DNA of 64,000 nt from Amycolatopsis lexingtonensis (GCF_014873755.1 NZ_JADBEG010000001.1:6236501-6300500); one strand, 5' to 3'. Positions 1 to 8,406 are shown, numbered from the stretch's first letter. The notes: a model not told the origin generated them from the sequence alone. Program-made: numbers and translations.

Positions 1-180
1 CTCGGCGATGTAGTCGAGGGCGCGGGCGGTCCACAGCGTCTTCGCCTTGTCGGTGACCGGCTTGAGCACGAGGTCGCCGCAGCGCCACGCCGTCGAGTCC
101 GGCAGCGGTTCGCTGACGTCGTCGAGGCCGCCGAAGGCCGAGCAGACGTGCGCCGGAGGGCGTTCGAGGGTTGACCGCAC
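1..180 (-). CDS. TIGR02569-family protein, N-terminal part (runs off the window)
   Basis: The minus strand is open from a GTG at 180 to the window edge, giving about 60 residues that begin VRSTLERPPAHVCSAFGG and include WRCGDLVLKPV. An in-frame TGA lies upstream at 234-232, so the start must be near 180. The text fits the actinobacterial TIGR02569 family as I remember it. Rv3205c of M. tuberculosis belongs to that family and sits directly beside moeZ, as here. Function is unknown. The gene is downstream of moeZ on the same strand but separated from it by a strong hairpin at 263-302, so it may have its own promoter. Family assignment rests on short sequence plus synteny. Confidence 0.6.
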   Translation of the reverse strand, partial: MRSTLERPPAHVCSAFGGLDDVSEPLPDSTAWRCGDLVLKPVTDKAKTLWTARALDYIAE

Positions 181-262
181 GAGTCGTGACGTTACCCGGC
201 CGGGTGTTCCACGTTCGAGAAGACGCGCTGGTCACACAGTGTTTTACGACTCGGGCGAAACG

Positions 263-302
263 CCGTGAAGGCCGCCTCCGAAGCCGGAGGCGGCCTTCAC
301 GG
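263..302. terminator. 18-bp perfect hairpin after moeZ (CCGTGAAGGCC family)
   Basis: The arms are CCGTGAAGGCC followed by GCCTCCG, and the exact complement, with a 4-nt loop AAGC. It lies 10 bases beyond the moeZ stop codon. It has the same outer arm word as the hairpins at 7549 and 14014 but a different inner stem and a shorter loop. There is no U-tract, as is usual for actinobacterial terminators. Confidence 0.75.
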
Positions 303-312
303 GCAACCACTG

Positions 313-1488
313 TCAGTAGGTCGGCAGGCTCGGGTCGATCTGCTTCGCCCAGGCCAGCACGCCGCCACCGAGGTGCGTCGCGTCCTTGAAACCGGCCGCG
401 TGCAGGGCCGCGAGGGCCTCCGCCGACCGCGCGCCCGACTTGCAGTGCAGGACGATCGGCTTGTCCTGCGGCAGCTCCGCCAGCGCCTCGCCCGAGAGGA
501 TGCGGTCCTTCGGGATCAGCGTCGCGCCCTTGATGTTGACGATCTCGTACTCGTGCTGCTCGCGGACGTCGATCAGGGCGAAGTTCTCGCCGTTGTCGAA
601 CTTGGCCTTGAGCTCGGCCGGCGTGATCGTGCTGCCCGACGCGGCCTGCGCGGCCTCGTCCGAAACGACACCGCAGAACGCCTCGTAGTCGATCAGCTCG
701 GTGATCTTCGGGGTGTCCGGGTCCTTGCGGATCTTGACCTCGCGGTACTTCATCTCCAGCGCGTCGTAGCTGATCAGGCGCCCGAGCAGCGGCTCGCCGA
801 TGCCGGTGAGCAGCTTGATCGCCTCGGTCACCATGATCGAGCCGATGGACGCGCAGAGCACGCCCAGCACGCCGCCTTCGGCGCAGGAGGGAACCATGCC
901 CGGGGGCGGCGGCTCCGGGTAGAGGTCGCGGTAGTTGAGGCCCTTGCCGTTCGGCGCGTCCTCCCAGAACACGCTGACCTGGCCCTCGAACCGGAAGATC
1001 GAGCCCCACACGTACGGCTTGCCCAGCAGCACCGCGGCGTCGTTCACCAGGTAGCGCGTGGCGAAGTTGTCCGTGCCGTCGACGATGAGGTCGTACTGCT
1101 CGAAGATCTCGAGCGCGTTCGACGAGTCCAGCCGGTCGGTGTGCAGGTGCACCTTGACCAGCGGGTTGATCTCGGCGATCGACTCCTGCGCGGACGCGGC
1201 CTTGAGCTTGCCGACGTCGGACTGGCCGTGGATGACCTGGCGCTGCAGGTTCGACTCGTCGACGACGTCGAAGTCGACGATGCCGAGGGTGCCGACGCCG
1301 GCCGCGGCCAGGTAGAGCAGCGCGGGGCTGCCGAGGCCGCCGGCGCCGATGACCAGGACCTTGGCGTTCTTCAGGCGCTTCTGCCCGGTCACCCCGACGT
1401 CCGGGATGATCAGGTGACGGCTGTACCTGGCCACCTCTTCCTTGGTGAGCTCGGCAGCCGGCTCGACGAGCGGCGGCAGTGCTGACAT
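313..1488 (-). CDS. moeZ: MoeZ-type adenylyltransferase/sulfurtransferase (ThiF domain + rhodanese)
   Basis: This 391-residue protein has an E1-like ThiF/MoeB domain (about residues 15-260) with the nucleotide-binding motif GAGGLGSP at 48-55, and a C-terminal rhodanese domain with active-site loop CKSGARS (Cys349). The family adenylates the C-terminal glycine of ubiquitin-like sulfur carriers and then transfers sulfur to them, feeding molybdopterin and CysO-dependent cysteine synthesis; that role is known from the mycobacterial protein and inferred here. Length equals the M. tuberculosis homologue. The ATG is preceded by GGAGG at good spacing. It is transcribed alone, with a DUF3152 gene upstream in the same direction. 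Confidence 0.93.
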   Translation of the reverse strand: MSALPPLVEPAAELTKEEVARYSRHLIIPDVGVTGQKRLKNAKVLVIGAGGLGSPALLYLAAAGVGTLGIVDFDVVDESNLQRQVIHGQSDVGKLKAASAQESIAEINPLVKVHLHTDRLDSSNALEIFEQYDLIVDGTDNFATRYLVNDAAVLLGKPYVWGSIFRFEGQVSVFWEDAPNGKGLNYRDLYPEPPPPGMVPSCAEGGVLGVLCASIGSIMVTEAIKLLTGIGEPLLGRLISYDALEMKYREVKIRKDPDTPKITELIDYEAFCGVVSDEAAQAASGSTITPAELKAKFDNGENFALIDVREQHEYEIVNIKGATLIPKDRILSGEALAELPQDKPIVLHCKSGARSAEALAALHAAGFKDATHLGGGVLAWAKQIDPSLPTY

Positions 1489-1583
1489 GGGTCCTCCATC
1501 TCGCGCGCGGTTCGCGTCCATCCCACTATGCACAACACGCGCAGGCAAACAGACCTTCCCCCATGCCACATGTTGGGAAGGTC

Positions 1584-2729
1584 CTACGGAGTGGGATTCG
1601 GCCAGGCGTTGGGAGTGCAGACGCGGCCGTCCTTGGCGACCTTGCCCTTGTCGCCGCCGGGGATGTCGTTGAGCATCGAGACGTAGTCGTCGGAGACGCC
1701 GAACGACTGCTGCATCATCACCGGCGCGGGCTGTCCGTTGCCGCCGCAGCCGACGTGCTGGTTGCCGAGCGCGTGCCCGACCTCGTGGTTGATGGCGTAC
1801 TGGCGGTAGCCGGTCATGTCCGCGTTGAACGCCTTCGCGCCGCGCACCCAGCGGGCCAGGTTGATCAGCACCCGGCCCAGGCTCTTGCGGTAGCAGGACG
1901 CTTCGAAAGTGATCTGGAAACCGCACGCGTCGGCGCGGTGCGTCGTCTCGGGCGTGGTGAGACTCACCTTGAACGACGGGTTCGGGAAGTTGCCGTCGAC
2001 GCGCTGGAGCGCGATCTTGCCGTCCCACGTCCAGCTCTTGGGATCGGACAGGGTGCCCTGGACCGCGGCCGCGAAGGCGTCGTCGCCGGCGTAGCTCGAC
2101 GGGTCGATGCCGTCCTCGACCTCGATCGTGTAGGTGTAGAGCTTCCCGGTGCCGATCTTGGGGCCGCTGCCGGGGACGACGTGCCAGCTGCCCCGGCCGG
2201 CCTGGGTGAACGGGCTGCCGTTCGGCAGGTCCGCCGTCGGCACCTTGAGGTCGACCGGCTTGGCCGGGTTCTCCGGGATGCCCTGCCCGCCGTCGTCGAT
2301 GGCGCCGCCCGCCGCGTCGCCGCCCGCCGACTCGACGCCGGGCGGGGCGCTCTGCTCGGCGATCGGCTGGGCCGGGCTGTTGGCCGTGTTGACCACGACG
2401 AGCACGGTCAGCACGACGAGGATCGGCAGGGCGTAGACGCGCCAGCCGTAGGTCTTGGTGAGCTTCGCGAGCCCGGACTTCGGCGGCGGTTCCTTCGGCT
2501 CGCGCGGCGTCTCGACGTGGGGCTTCCACGACGCGCTCAGCGGCTCGGCGCTGGTCCGCCGCCCGCCCGGGCGGTAGCGGTCCTCGGTGACGCGCAGCGC
2601 GGGCGCCTTCGACGACGGGCGGTACTGCCCCGTGCGCGGCGGCTCCCCGGGCTCCGGCGTCCGGCGGGCCGACGCGCGGTGGGGAGCCCGCCGATCGTCG
2701 CCTCGCGCGTCCTGCTTCACCCGGTCCAC
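1584..2729 (-). CDS. DUF3152 membrane-anchored zinc-protease-like protein
   Basis: A proline- and charge-rich cytoplasmic N-terminus (about 80 residues) is followed by one transmembrane helix (VYALPILVVLTVLVVV) and an extracytoplasmic domain. The domain carries HEVGHALGNQH, an HExxH-type metallopeptidase motif, and several cysteines that probably pair outside the cell. This is the DUF3152 family, equivalent to Rv3207c, which also sits next to moeZ and a TetR gene. Substrate is unknown. The reading frame stays open far upstream, so the start is uncertain: GTG 2729 is used, GTG 2720 (preceded by GGTGGA) is an equally good choice. The protein is about 380 residues. Confidence 0.82.
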   Translation of the reverse strand: MDRVKQDARGDDRRAPHRASARRTPEPGEPPRTGQYRPSSKAPALRVTEDRYRPGGRRTSAEPLSASWKPHVETPREPKEPPPKSGLAKLTKTYGWRVYALPILVVLTVLVVVNTANSPAQPIAEQSAPPGVESAGGDAAGGAIDDGGQGIPENPAKPVDLKVPTADLPNGSPFTQAGRGSWHVVPGSGPKIGTGKLYTYTIEVEDGIDPSSYAGDDAFAAAVQGTLSDPKSWTWDGKIALQRVDGNFPNPSFKVSLTTPETTHRADACGFQITFEASCYRKSLGRVLINLARWVRGAKAFNADMTGYRQYAINHEVGHALGNQHVGCGGNGQPAPVMMQQSFGVSDDYVSMLNDIPGGDKGKVAKDGRVCTPNAWPNPTP

Positions 2730-2809
2730 CGCACCAGGGTGCCACAGCGCCACCGAACCGTTATCGGCGACTGGCTGACCACGCAGGGGTTTGTTGTCAC
2801 TCGATCGGA

Positions 2810-3787
2810 CTACCAGGCACCGGCTTCGACGTGCTCCCACATGCCCAGGACGGCCTTGGCGACGACCACCGGACGTTCCATCTGGGCCACGTGCCCGGTC
2901 CGCGGCAGCACCAGCAACCGGGCCCGCGGGATCGCCCGCGCGGTCCGCACCGCCCGCTTCACCGAGATGACGCGGTCCTCCCGGCCCCAGACCACCAGTG
3001 TCGGCGCCGTCACCCGCGGCGCGACCGACCACAGCGACGCCTTCCCGAGCGTCGACCAGGCCCGGAAGATGGCGAACGTGCTGCGCGCCAGCGCGGGCGC
3101 CGCCCAGTCGAAGCCCGCGCGGGCGCCGTGCTCCTCGGTCAGCTCGTCGAGCCGGCTTTCGGGGAACCGCGACGGGTCCGCGAAGCACAGCTTGATGACC
3201 TGCGCGGCGCGTTCCCGCGGCCCGAGCGCGGCCAGCTGGGCCCGCACGCGCGCGCCGACCAGCGGCAGGTAGGCGAGCGCCATCCGCGGGTCCGACAGCC
3301 GCCGCGGGTCGGGGCGCCGGTCGGGCACCGCGGGCGAGATCAGCGTGAGCGTCTTGACCAGCTCCGGGCGCCGGGCGGCGACGAGCAGCGCGATCGCCCC
3401 GCCCATCGAGTTGCCGAACAGGTGCACCGGCGCGCCGACCGACTCGATGTGCCGCGCGACGACCTCGGCGTGCTCGTCCAGGGTGAAGTCGAAGCCGGCT
3501 TCGGGCTCGGAGTAGCCGAACCCGGGCAGGTCGGGCGCGGTGCCGCAGGCGACCGGCGCGAGCAGCGCGGCCAGGTCGGTCCAGTTCGTCGAGGAGCCGC
3601 CGAGCCCGTGCACGTAGACCGCGGGCACGCCGTCGGGGCCCGGCGTGCGGCGGATGTGGAGCCGCGCGGTGCCGACCTCTTCGAAGGCGGCCGGCCACGG
3701 CGGTTTGACCGGCTCGAGGGACGGCAATTCCCTGCTCGACAGGGGCACGTGGGTCAGCGGCGCCCGCGCGGTCACGACGGTGTTCAC
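2810..3787 (-). CDS. alpha/beta hydrolase
   Basis: This 325-residue alpha/beta-fold hydrolase has the oxyanion motif HGLGGSS, nucleophile elbow GNSMGG (serine), an acid in the WGREDRV segment and a C-terminal histidine in RTGHVAQMERP, so the catalytic triad is complete. Substrate cannot be read from the sequence. It is divergent from the TetR gene at 3901 with about 110 bases between them, and a regulator-target relation is plausible. Start GTG 3787 gives VNTVVTARAPL; an upstream ATG at 3823 is also in frame and neither has a strong ribosome binding site. Confidence 0.8.
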   Translation of the reverse strand: MNTVVTARAPLTHVPLSSRELPSLEPVKPPWPAAFEEVGTARLHIRRTPGPDGVPAVYVHGLGGSSTNWTDLAALLAPVACGTAPDLPGFGYSEPEAGFDFTLDEHAEVVARHIESVGAPVHLFGNSMGGAIALLVAARRPELVKTLTLISPAVPDRRPDPRRLSDPRMALAYLPLVGARVRAQLAALGPRERAAQVIKLCFADPSRFPESRLDELTEEHGARAGFDWAAPALARSTFAIFRAWSTLGKASLWSVAPRVTAPTLVVWGREDRVISVKRAVRTARAIPRARLLVLPRTGHVAQMERPVVVAKAVLGMWEHVEAGAW

Positions 3788-3900
3788 GGATCCAGGATGC
3801 CCGACCCGTGGCACGGCATACATACCGGCGAGTAATCTTCAGGTCGACTTCACGCGGTGGCGACCCCGCCCGTCGAAGAAGCGATGACGGGAGGACGAGC

Positions 3901-4527
3901 ATGACGGAGATGACGCGGCTGCAGCAACGTGGGGTGCGCCTGCCCCGGACCGAACGGCGGGCGCAGCTCCTCGCCGCGGCGCAGCGGGTCTTCGCCGAGA
4001 ACGGCTACCACGCCGCCGCGATGGACGAGATCGCCGAAGTGGCCGGTGTCAGCAAGCCGGTGCTCTACCAGCACTTCCCCGGCAAGCTCGACCTGTACAT
4101 CGCGCTGCTGGAGAGCCACGTCGACGAGCTGGTGAAGCGCGTGCAGACGGCGCTGGACTCGACGACGGAGAACCGCCAGCGCGTCCCGGCGACGGTCGGC
4201 GCGTTCTTCGACTTCGTCAGCGAGGACGCGGGCGCGTTCCGGATGGTGTTCGAGTCCGACCTGCGCGGCGAGCCGGCGGTCCAGGAAGCGGTCGACCGCG
4301 CGACGTCGGCGAGCGTGGACGCGATCACCGAGACGATCACGGCGGACGCGGGCCTCGACGAGGACAAGGCGCGCCTGCTGGCCGTGGGGCTGGTCGGGAT
4401 GAGCCAGGTCAGCGCCCGGTTCTGGCTGCAGCACCACCAGTCGATGAGCCAGGAGGAAGCGGTGGCCCTGACGGCCAACCTCGCCTGGCGCGGCATCGGC
4501 GGCGGCTTCCCCCTCAAGGACGCCTGA
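3901..4527 (+). CDS. TetR/AcrR-family regulator (Rv3208-like)
   Basis: The 208-residue protein has an N-terminal helix-turn-helix of TetR type (about residues 16-62, with MDEIAEVAGVSKPVLYQHF as recognition region) and an alpha-helical C-terminal ligand domain. The ATG has GGGAGG 6 bases upstream. Position and sequence fit Rv3208, which lies beside Rv3207c in M. tuberculosis. The ligand is unknown. The divergent hydrolase at 2810-3787 is the likely target along with autoregulation. The gene ends in the hairpin at 4534. Confidence 0.88.
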   Translation: MTEMTRLQQRGVRLPRTERRAQLLAAAQRVFAENGYHAAAMDEIAEVAGVSKPVLYQHFPGKLDLYIALLESHVDELVKRVQTALDSTTENRQRVPATVGAFFDFVSEDAGAFRMVFESDLRGEPAVQEAVDRATSASVDAITETITADAGLDEDKARLLAVGLVGMSQVSARFWLQHHQSMSQEEAVALTANLAWRGIGGGFPLKDA

Positions 4528-4533
4528 CCCGGT

Positions 4534-4586
4534 GTCTTGAATGACTCATTCAGGACCTCCGAAGACCTGAATGAGTCATTCAAGAC
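4534..4586. repeat. 53-nt double-palindrome hairpin, copy 1 (bidirectional terminator)
   Basis: Two 21-nt arms, each containing a palindrome (TGAATGACTCATTCA left, TGAATGAGTCATTCA right), flank an 11-nt loop ACCTCCGAAGA. The arms pair perfectly with each other. It fills almost the entire 61-base gap between two convergent genes. Three further copies of exactly 53 nt lie at 19582, 30807 and 51434; this copy is inverted relative to the last two, since its loop is their reverse complement. Confidence 0.85.
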
Positions 4587-4588
4587 GT

Positions 4589-5500
4589 TCAGCGGGAGGC
4601 GGCCGTGCGGACCAGGACGGAGATGCGGCGGGCGACTTCGTAGGGGCGTTCCTGCGGGAGCATGTGGCCGGCGCCGGGGAACCGGACGAACTCCGCGTGC
4701 GGCAGCTCGTCCGCGATCACCTTCGCGTGGGCCAGCGGGCACAGCCGGTCCTTCTCCCCCGCCAGCACCACCGACGGGACGTCGCACAGCGCGCCCAGCC
4801 CGCCCACGCCGCGGTGGGACGCGATCGCGTCCAGGAACAGCCCCGCACTCGCCGGGTGCGCCGCCAGCAGCTGCTCGACGACGCTGTCCACCTGCGCACG
4901 CCCCGGGCGCACCCCGAACACCAGCCGCCGGGCGCCCGAGCGGACCATCCCCGGCCGCAGCCGCAGCGTGTCCGACCGCAGGCCCGCCAGCAGCTTCGCC
5001 AGCCGCGGCTCGAAGCGCGTCACGCTCCGCCCGGCCAGGCCGGGGAACCCCAGCGTCAGCTTGTCCATGTCCCCCGACGACGTCGCCACGAACGCCGCGC
5101 CCGCCAAGCGCTCCCGGACGAGGGCAGGGTGCCGTTCGGCGAGCACCATCAGCGTCATGCCGCCCATGGAGTGCCCGGCCAGCACCACCGGCCCTTCGGG
5201 CACGCGGTCGGCGATCAGCTCGGCGAGGTCGTCGGCCAGCCGGGCGATCGTCGCCGAGCCGGGCCGCGCGTGCGCCGAACCGCCGTGGCCGCGCAGGTCG
5301 TAGCGCAGCACGCGCACGCCGGGGTCCAGGTGCGGCAGCACGAAGTCCCACGTCCGGTGGTCCTGCGTCCAGCCGTGCACCAGCACCAGCGTGACCGGCG
5401 AGCCGGCCGGGCCCGATTCCGCGACGTGCAGCGCGGCGCCGTCGCTCGCGACGAACCGGTGCCCGAGCGAGGGGTCGCGCAGCCGCGACGCGGTGGTCAC
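4589..5500 (-). CDS. alpha/beta hydrolase, translationally coupled to the diiron protein
   Basis: This 303-residue alpha/beta hydrolase shows LVHGWTQDHRTW (oxyanion region), the nucleophile elbow GHSMGG, an acidic residue in GEKDRLCP and the catalytic histidine in GAGHMLPQERP. Its GTG start at 5500 overlaps the TGA of the upstream AurF-like gene (GTGA), so the two are made from one message and probably work together. Substrate is unknown. The partnership suggests hydrolysis of an ester or amide formed or oxidised by the diiron protein, but that is inference. Confidence 0.85.
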   Translation of the reverse strand: MTTASRLRDPSLGHRFVASDGAALHVAESGPAGSPVTLVLVHGWTQDHRTWDFVLPHLDPGVRVLRYDLRGHGGSAHARPGSATIARLADDLAELIADRVPEGPVVLAGHSMGGMTLMVLAERHPALVRERLAGAAFVATSSGDMDKLTLGFPGLAGRSVTRFEPRLAKLLAGLRSDTLRLRPGMVRSGARRLVFGVRPGRAQVDSVVEQLLAAHPASAGLFLDAIASHRGVGGLGALCDVPSVVLAGEKDRLCPLAHAKVIADELPHAEFVRFPGAGHMLPQERPYEVARRISVLVRTAASR

Positions 5501-6405
5501 CGGCCCGCCGGGAGCAGGAACGACTTGCGCCAGAAGTACTTCCCGGGCAGTCCGACGAGACCGGACTCCTCGAGGAACGGCATGATCTTCTCCCCGGCCC
5601 ACGCGATCGTCCCTTGCCAGTGCGGGTTGTTCAGCGCCGCTTCGACGCCGTCACGCGGCCGGATGCCGACCGCCTTGTAGACGTTCGGGTTGATGAACGC
5701 CCGCGTCACGAAGTACGAGATGACCGCGATGATGAACTGCTGGTAGGCGATCTCGGCCTTCGACAGCTTCGCCATGCCGCGCGTGACCTCTTCGCGGGCG
5801 AAGGTGACGTGCCGGGCCTCTTCGAGGACGTGGATCCGGTTGACCATCCGGACCAGCGGCTGCACGCCTTCGTCATTCATCTGCTCGCGCTGCAGCCGGT
5901 CGAGGACCTCCTCGGCGACCAGGATCGCGCCGTAGCGCGCCGGGCCGTAGGAGATGGTCGGCATCAGCTTCGCGAGGCGCCGCAGCCACGGCACCGGGCC
6001 GTAGGCGGGGCAGCCGATCCGCGACGCCATCCGCGCGAACATCGTCGAGTGCCGGCATTCGTCGGCGATCTCGGTGAGCGCGAACTGGGCGTGCGAGGAC
6101 GTCGGGTCCTGTTCGTAGACCTCCTTGAGCAGCATCTGCATCAGGAGGATTTCGAACCACAGCCCGGTGGTCGCGACGCTGGCGACCTCGTGCTTGCCCA
6201 GCTCGATGCGCTGCTCGGGGGTCAGCTTGTCCCACAGCTCGGTGCCGTAGAGCGAGGAGCGCTCGTCCAGGATGAAGCGCTTGCCCTCGACCAGCGGCGC
6301 GGTCCAGTCGATGTCGACGTCCGGGTCGTAGAACTTGTTCGCCGACGACTTCAGCAGGCGGTCCGCGGTCTTTTCGCGATCCGGTTCCTTCAGCGTCCGC
6401 GTCAT
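5497..6405 (-). CDS. AurF-like diiron oxygenase (ferritin-like fold)
   Basis: The 302-residue helical protein carries paired carboxylate/histidine motifs typical of diiron proteins: EIADECRHSTMF and EEARHVTF, with an earlier HEVASVATTGLWFE segment. This is the pattern of the p-aminobenzoate N-oxygenase AurF family. Whether it is an N-oxygenase, a hydroxylase or something else cannot be decided. ATG 6405 has GAAGGGG upstream. It is divergent from the TetR gene at 6461; a perfect operator palindrome lies in the 55-base gap. It is co-transcribed with the hydrolase downstream. Confidence 0.82.
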   Translation of the reverse strand: MTRTLKEPDREKTADRLLKSSANKFYDPDVDIDWTAPLVEGKRFILDERSSLYGTELWDKLTPEQRIELGKHEVASVATTGLWFEILLMQMLLKEVYEQDPTSSHAQFALTEIADECRHSTMFARMASRIGCPAYGPVPWLRRLAKLMPTISYGPARYGAILVAEEVLDRLQREQMNDEGVQPLVRMVNRIHVLEEARHVTFAREEVTRGMAKLSKAEIAYQQFIIAVISYFVTRAFINPNVYKAVGIRPRDGVEAALNNPHWQGTIAWAGEKIMPFLEESGLVGLPGKYFWRKSFLLPAGR

Positions 6406-6436
6406 TGCCGACACCCCTTCCGCAATGTGTAACTTG

Positions 6437-6451
6437 AGGTAACAGTTACCT
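6437..6451. promoter_or_regulatory. Palindromic operator between the diiron gene and tetR
   Basis: AGGTAACAGTTACCT is a perfect palindrome around a central A. A further GTAAC half-site lies just 5' at 6429-6433. It ends 9 bases before the ATG of the TetR gene and is 32 bases from the divergent diiron gene start. This is the expected place and size for a TetR dimer site controlling both promoters. Confidence 0.7.
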
Positions 6452-6460
6452 GTGCGTAGC

Positions 6461-7231
6461 ATGAGCCCCGTGATCGAACGTGTCAAGCGCTCCGGCAAGC
6501 AGTCCAGGTCCTCGTCGCGCGACGAGGAGGCGACCGGCGACGCCCGGCGCGACCGCTGGCGCAAGCACCGGATCGCGCGGCGCAAGGAGTTCGTCGAAGC
6601 GGCGCTGCGTGCGCTCGACAAGCACGGCCCCGACCTCGGCATGGAGGACGTCGCCGCGGAGGCCGGTGTCACGAAACCGGTGCTGTACCGGCACTTCGAC
6701 GACAAGGCCGACCTCTACGTCGCCCTCGGCCAGCGCGGCACGGAGATCCTGTTCGAGCGGCTGATCCCGGCGATCAACGCGGAGCTGGCGCCGGTGCCGC
6801 GGATCCGGATGGCGCTCGACGCGTTCTTCACCGTGATCGAGGAGCACCCGAACCTCTACCGGCTGCTCGCGCACGGGCGGCCGGAGAAGCCGGTGTCCTC
6901 GGACGTCGTGGCCGAGGACAAGGAGCTGATCGCGTCGGCGCTGACCGCGCTGCTCGGCGACTACATGAGGATGTTCAACATGGACTCCGGCGCGGCCGAG
7001 CCGTGGGCGCACGGCATCGTCGGCATGGTCCAGAACACCGGCGAGTGGTGGCTGGACCGCCGCTCGATGGGCCGCGACTCGGTCGTGGAGTACCTGACGC
7101 AGATCATCTGGGCGGCGATCGACGGCCTGACCCGCCAGAACGGCGTGGTCATCGACCCGAACCAGCCCCTGGAAGCCAACAAGGTGGTCCAGCTGGGCCG
7201 CGCTTCGGAGTCGGTGGAGGAAACGTCATGA
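6461..7231 (+). CDS. TetR/AcrR-family regulator of the diiron operon
   Basis: The protein has 256 residues. A basic N-terminal extension of about 35 residues precedes the helix-turn-helix (EDVAAEAGVTKPVLYRHF), followed by a helical effector domain. It is divergent from the AurF-like gene with the palindrome at 6437-6451 between them, so it probably represses that operon and itself. Its stop overlaps the ATG of the DUF4873 gene (ATGA), indicating coupled translation. GTG 6470 is a possible alternative start. Confidence 0.86.
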   Translation: MSPVIERVKRSGKQSRSSSRDEEATGDARRDRWRKHRIARRKEFVEAALRALDKHGPDLGMEDVAAEAGVTKPVLYRHFDDKADLYVALGQRGTEILFERLIPAINAELAPVPRIRMALDAFFTVIEEHPNLYRLLAHGRPEKPVSSDVVAEDKELIASALTALLGDYMRMFNMDSGAAEPWAHGIVGMVQNTGEWWLDRRSMGRDSVVEYLTQIIWAAIDGLTRQNGVVIDPNQPLEANKVVQLGRASESVEETS

Positions 7232-7545
7232 GCGAGCACGACGAAGACGGCTACAGCGGTTCGGCCACGCTGGTGGTCGACGGGGTCTCGGTGACGGCGA
7301 CGGTGGAGCTGCGCGGCTACTTCCAGCCGATCGACGGCTATTACCGCTGGTACGGCCGGGTGGCGGTGAACGAGGAGCTGACGAAGCTGGCGGGCGGCAA
7401 GAAGAAGCCGGTGACGATCCAGGCCGGCGGCCACACCGCGGAGGGCGAGCTTTCCGACCCGGACCCGTGGGGCCGCTACCGGATCATGGGGACGAGCACC
7501 CCGCCCTTCCACGTGCCGACGTCCCTGGAAGAACTCAACGCCTGA
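7228..7545 (+). CDS. DUF4873 domain protein
   Basis: A 105-residue soluble protein of the DUF4873 type: it contains GSATLVVDGVSVTATVELRG near the start and ends in a segment with DPWGRYRIMGTSTPPF. In other actinobacteria this domain occurs alone or fused to flavin monooxygenases, from memory of the family. The biochemical role is unknown. Coupling to the TetR gene ties it to the neighbouring diiron/hydrolase operon. Confidence 0.75.
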   Translation: MSEHDEDGYSGSATLVVDGVSVTATVELRGYFQPIDGYYRWYGRVAVNEELTKLAGGKKKPVTIQAGGHTAEGELSDPDPWGRYRIMGTSTPPFHVPTSLEELNA

Positions 7546-7548
7546 AAG

Positions 7549-7599
7549 CCGTGAAGGCCTCCTTACCGGCGTTTTCGACCGGTAAGGAGGCCTTCACGG
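7549..7599. terminator. 51-nt hairpin between convergent genes (CCGTGAAGGCC family, copy 2)
   Basis: Perfect 21-bp stem with a 9-nt loop CGTTTTCGA. Both arms are identical in sequence to those of the hairpin at 14014-14064; only the loop differs. It starts 3 bases after the DUF4873 stop and ends 8 bases before the stop of the convergent gene, so it can serve both. Confidence 0.85.
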
Positions 7600-7607
7600 A
7601 CTTCGGG

Positions 7608-8057
7608 TCAGGGCAGGCGCGGGCCGGGCAGCTCGACGCCGGGGAGCAGGCCGTTGGCGATGTCCGTGGCGCGCCACTTCTGCACGGTCAGCTTGACGGC
7701 CGTGACCGGCGCGTCGAGGAACGGCGCCGCCTCCGGGACCTTGGCGACGAGCAGCTCGCGCACCCGCGCGTCCCCCTCGGCGCCGACGACCTCGGCGAGC
7801 GCCTGGGCCTGCAGGAACGGCTGCATCGGCGAGCCCGTCGAGACCACCACCGAGACCACCGGGTTCTCCCGGATCGCGGCCAGCGTCCGGCCCCGGTCCT
7901 CGAGCACGAGGTTCAGCGTGAACTCGCCGCTTTCGGCGAAGTACACCCCGCCGACCCACGGCCCGGTGCTACCCGAAGTGGCGAGGAACAACGACTTGTG
8001 CGCGGAGAGCGTGCTCCGCACGAGGTCCGCGACGGCGGACTGCTCGAGAGTGGTCAC
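7608..8057 (-). CDS. Pyridoxamine-5'-phosphate-oxidase-fold (FMN-binding split barrel) protein
   Basis: This 149-residue single-domain protein has the pattern of small split-barrel flavin or F420 proteins (SLFLATSGSTGPWVGGVYFAES, then NLVLEDRGRTLAAIRENP and VSVVVSTG). Such proteins reduce or bind small molecules using FMN, F420 or heme; the cofactor is not clear here. GTG 8057 is the start. It is a single gene ending at the hairpin 7549-7599. Confidence 0.72.
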   Translation of the reverse strand: MTTLEQSAVADLVRSTLSAHKSLFLATSGSTGPWVGGVYFAESGEFTLNLVLEDRGRTLAAIRENPVVSVVVSTGSPMQPFLQAQALAEVVGAEGDARVRELLVAKVPEAAPFLDAPVTAVKLTVQKWRATDIANGLLPGVELPGPRLP

Positions 8058-8130
8058 CGGCCGAAGCTAGGCGGCGGAAAAGCGACACTCCAAACAAAAC
8101 GCCACAATCCGGTGAACCCCGGGCATGCGA

Positions 8131-8163
8131 AAGGCCACCCCGGGAACGTCCCGGAGTGGCCTT
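8131..8163. terminator. Hairpin downstream of the DUF3107 gene
   Basis: AAGGCCACCCCGGGA, a 3-nt loop ACG and a complementary arm with one mismatch, ending 12 bases before the DUF3107 stop on its 3' side. A rho-independent-type stem without U-tract. Confidence 0.65.
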
Positions 8164-8175
8164 GGCCGCGCTGAG

Positions 8176-8406
8176 TCAGTCGCCGACGCCGAAGCCGACC
8201 TTCCGGACGTCGGACGGGGCGATCTCGACGTACGCGATCCGGTCGGAGGGGACGATGTACTTGCGCCCCTTCTCGTCGCTGAGGCGGAAGAGCCCGTCAC
8301 CGGCCGTCAGGGCCTCGGCGACCAGCTTCTCCACCTCTTCGGGAGACTGGCCACTGGACACCACCAGCTCGCGCGGTGTGTCCTTGATGCCGATCTTGAC
8401 CTCCAC
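8176..8406 (-). CDS. DUF3107 protein (Rv3208A/TB9.4-like)
   Basis: A 76-residue acidic protein starting VEVKIGIKDTPRELVV with a conserved middle DEKGRKYIVPSDRIAYVEI. It matches the small DUF3107 family found across actinobacteria; Rv3208A in M. tuberculosis is at the same place relative to the TetR gene and rhlE. Function unknown. GTG 8406 has GGAGGT at ideal spacing, which fixes the start. Confidence 0.86.
   Translation of the reverse strand: MEVKIGIKDTPRELVVSSGQSPEEVEKLVAEALTAGDGLFRLSDEKGRKYIVPSDRIAYVEIAPSDVRKVGFGVGD

Noticed and set aside
265..1485. 406-codon plus-strand frame antisense to moeZ
   Set aside because: moeZ has complete motifs and a ribosome binding site; the antisense frame has neither.
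4534..4586. TGACTCA core as an AP-1-like regulatory site
   Set aside because: AP-1 is eukaryotic; here the core is the centre of a terminator-like double palindrome.
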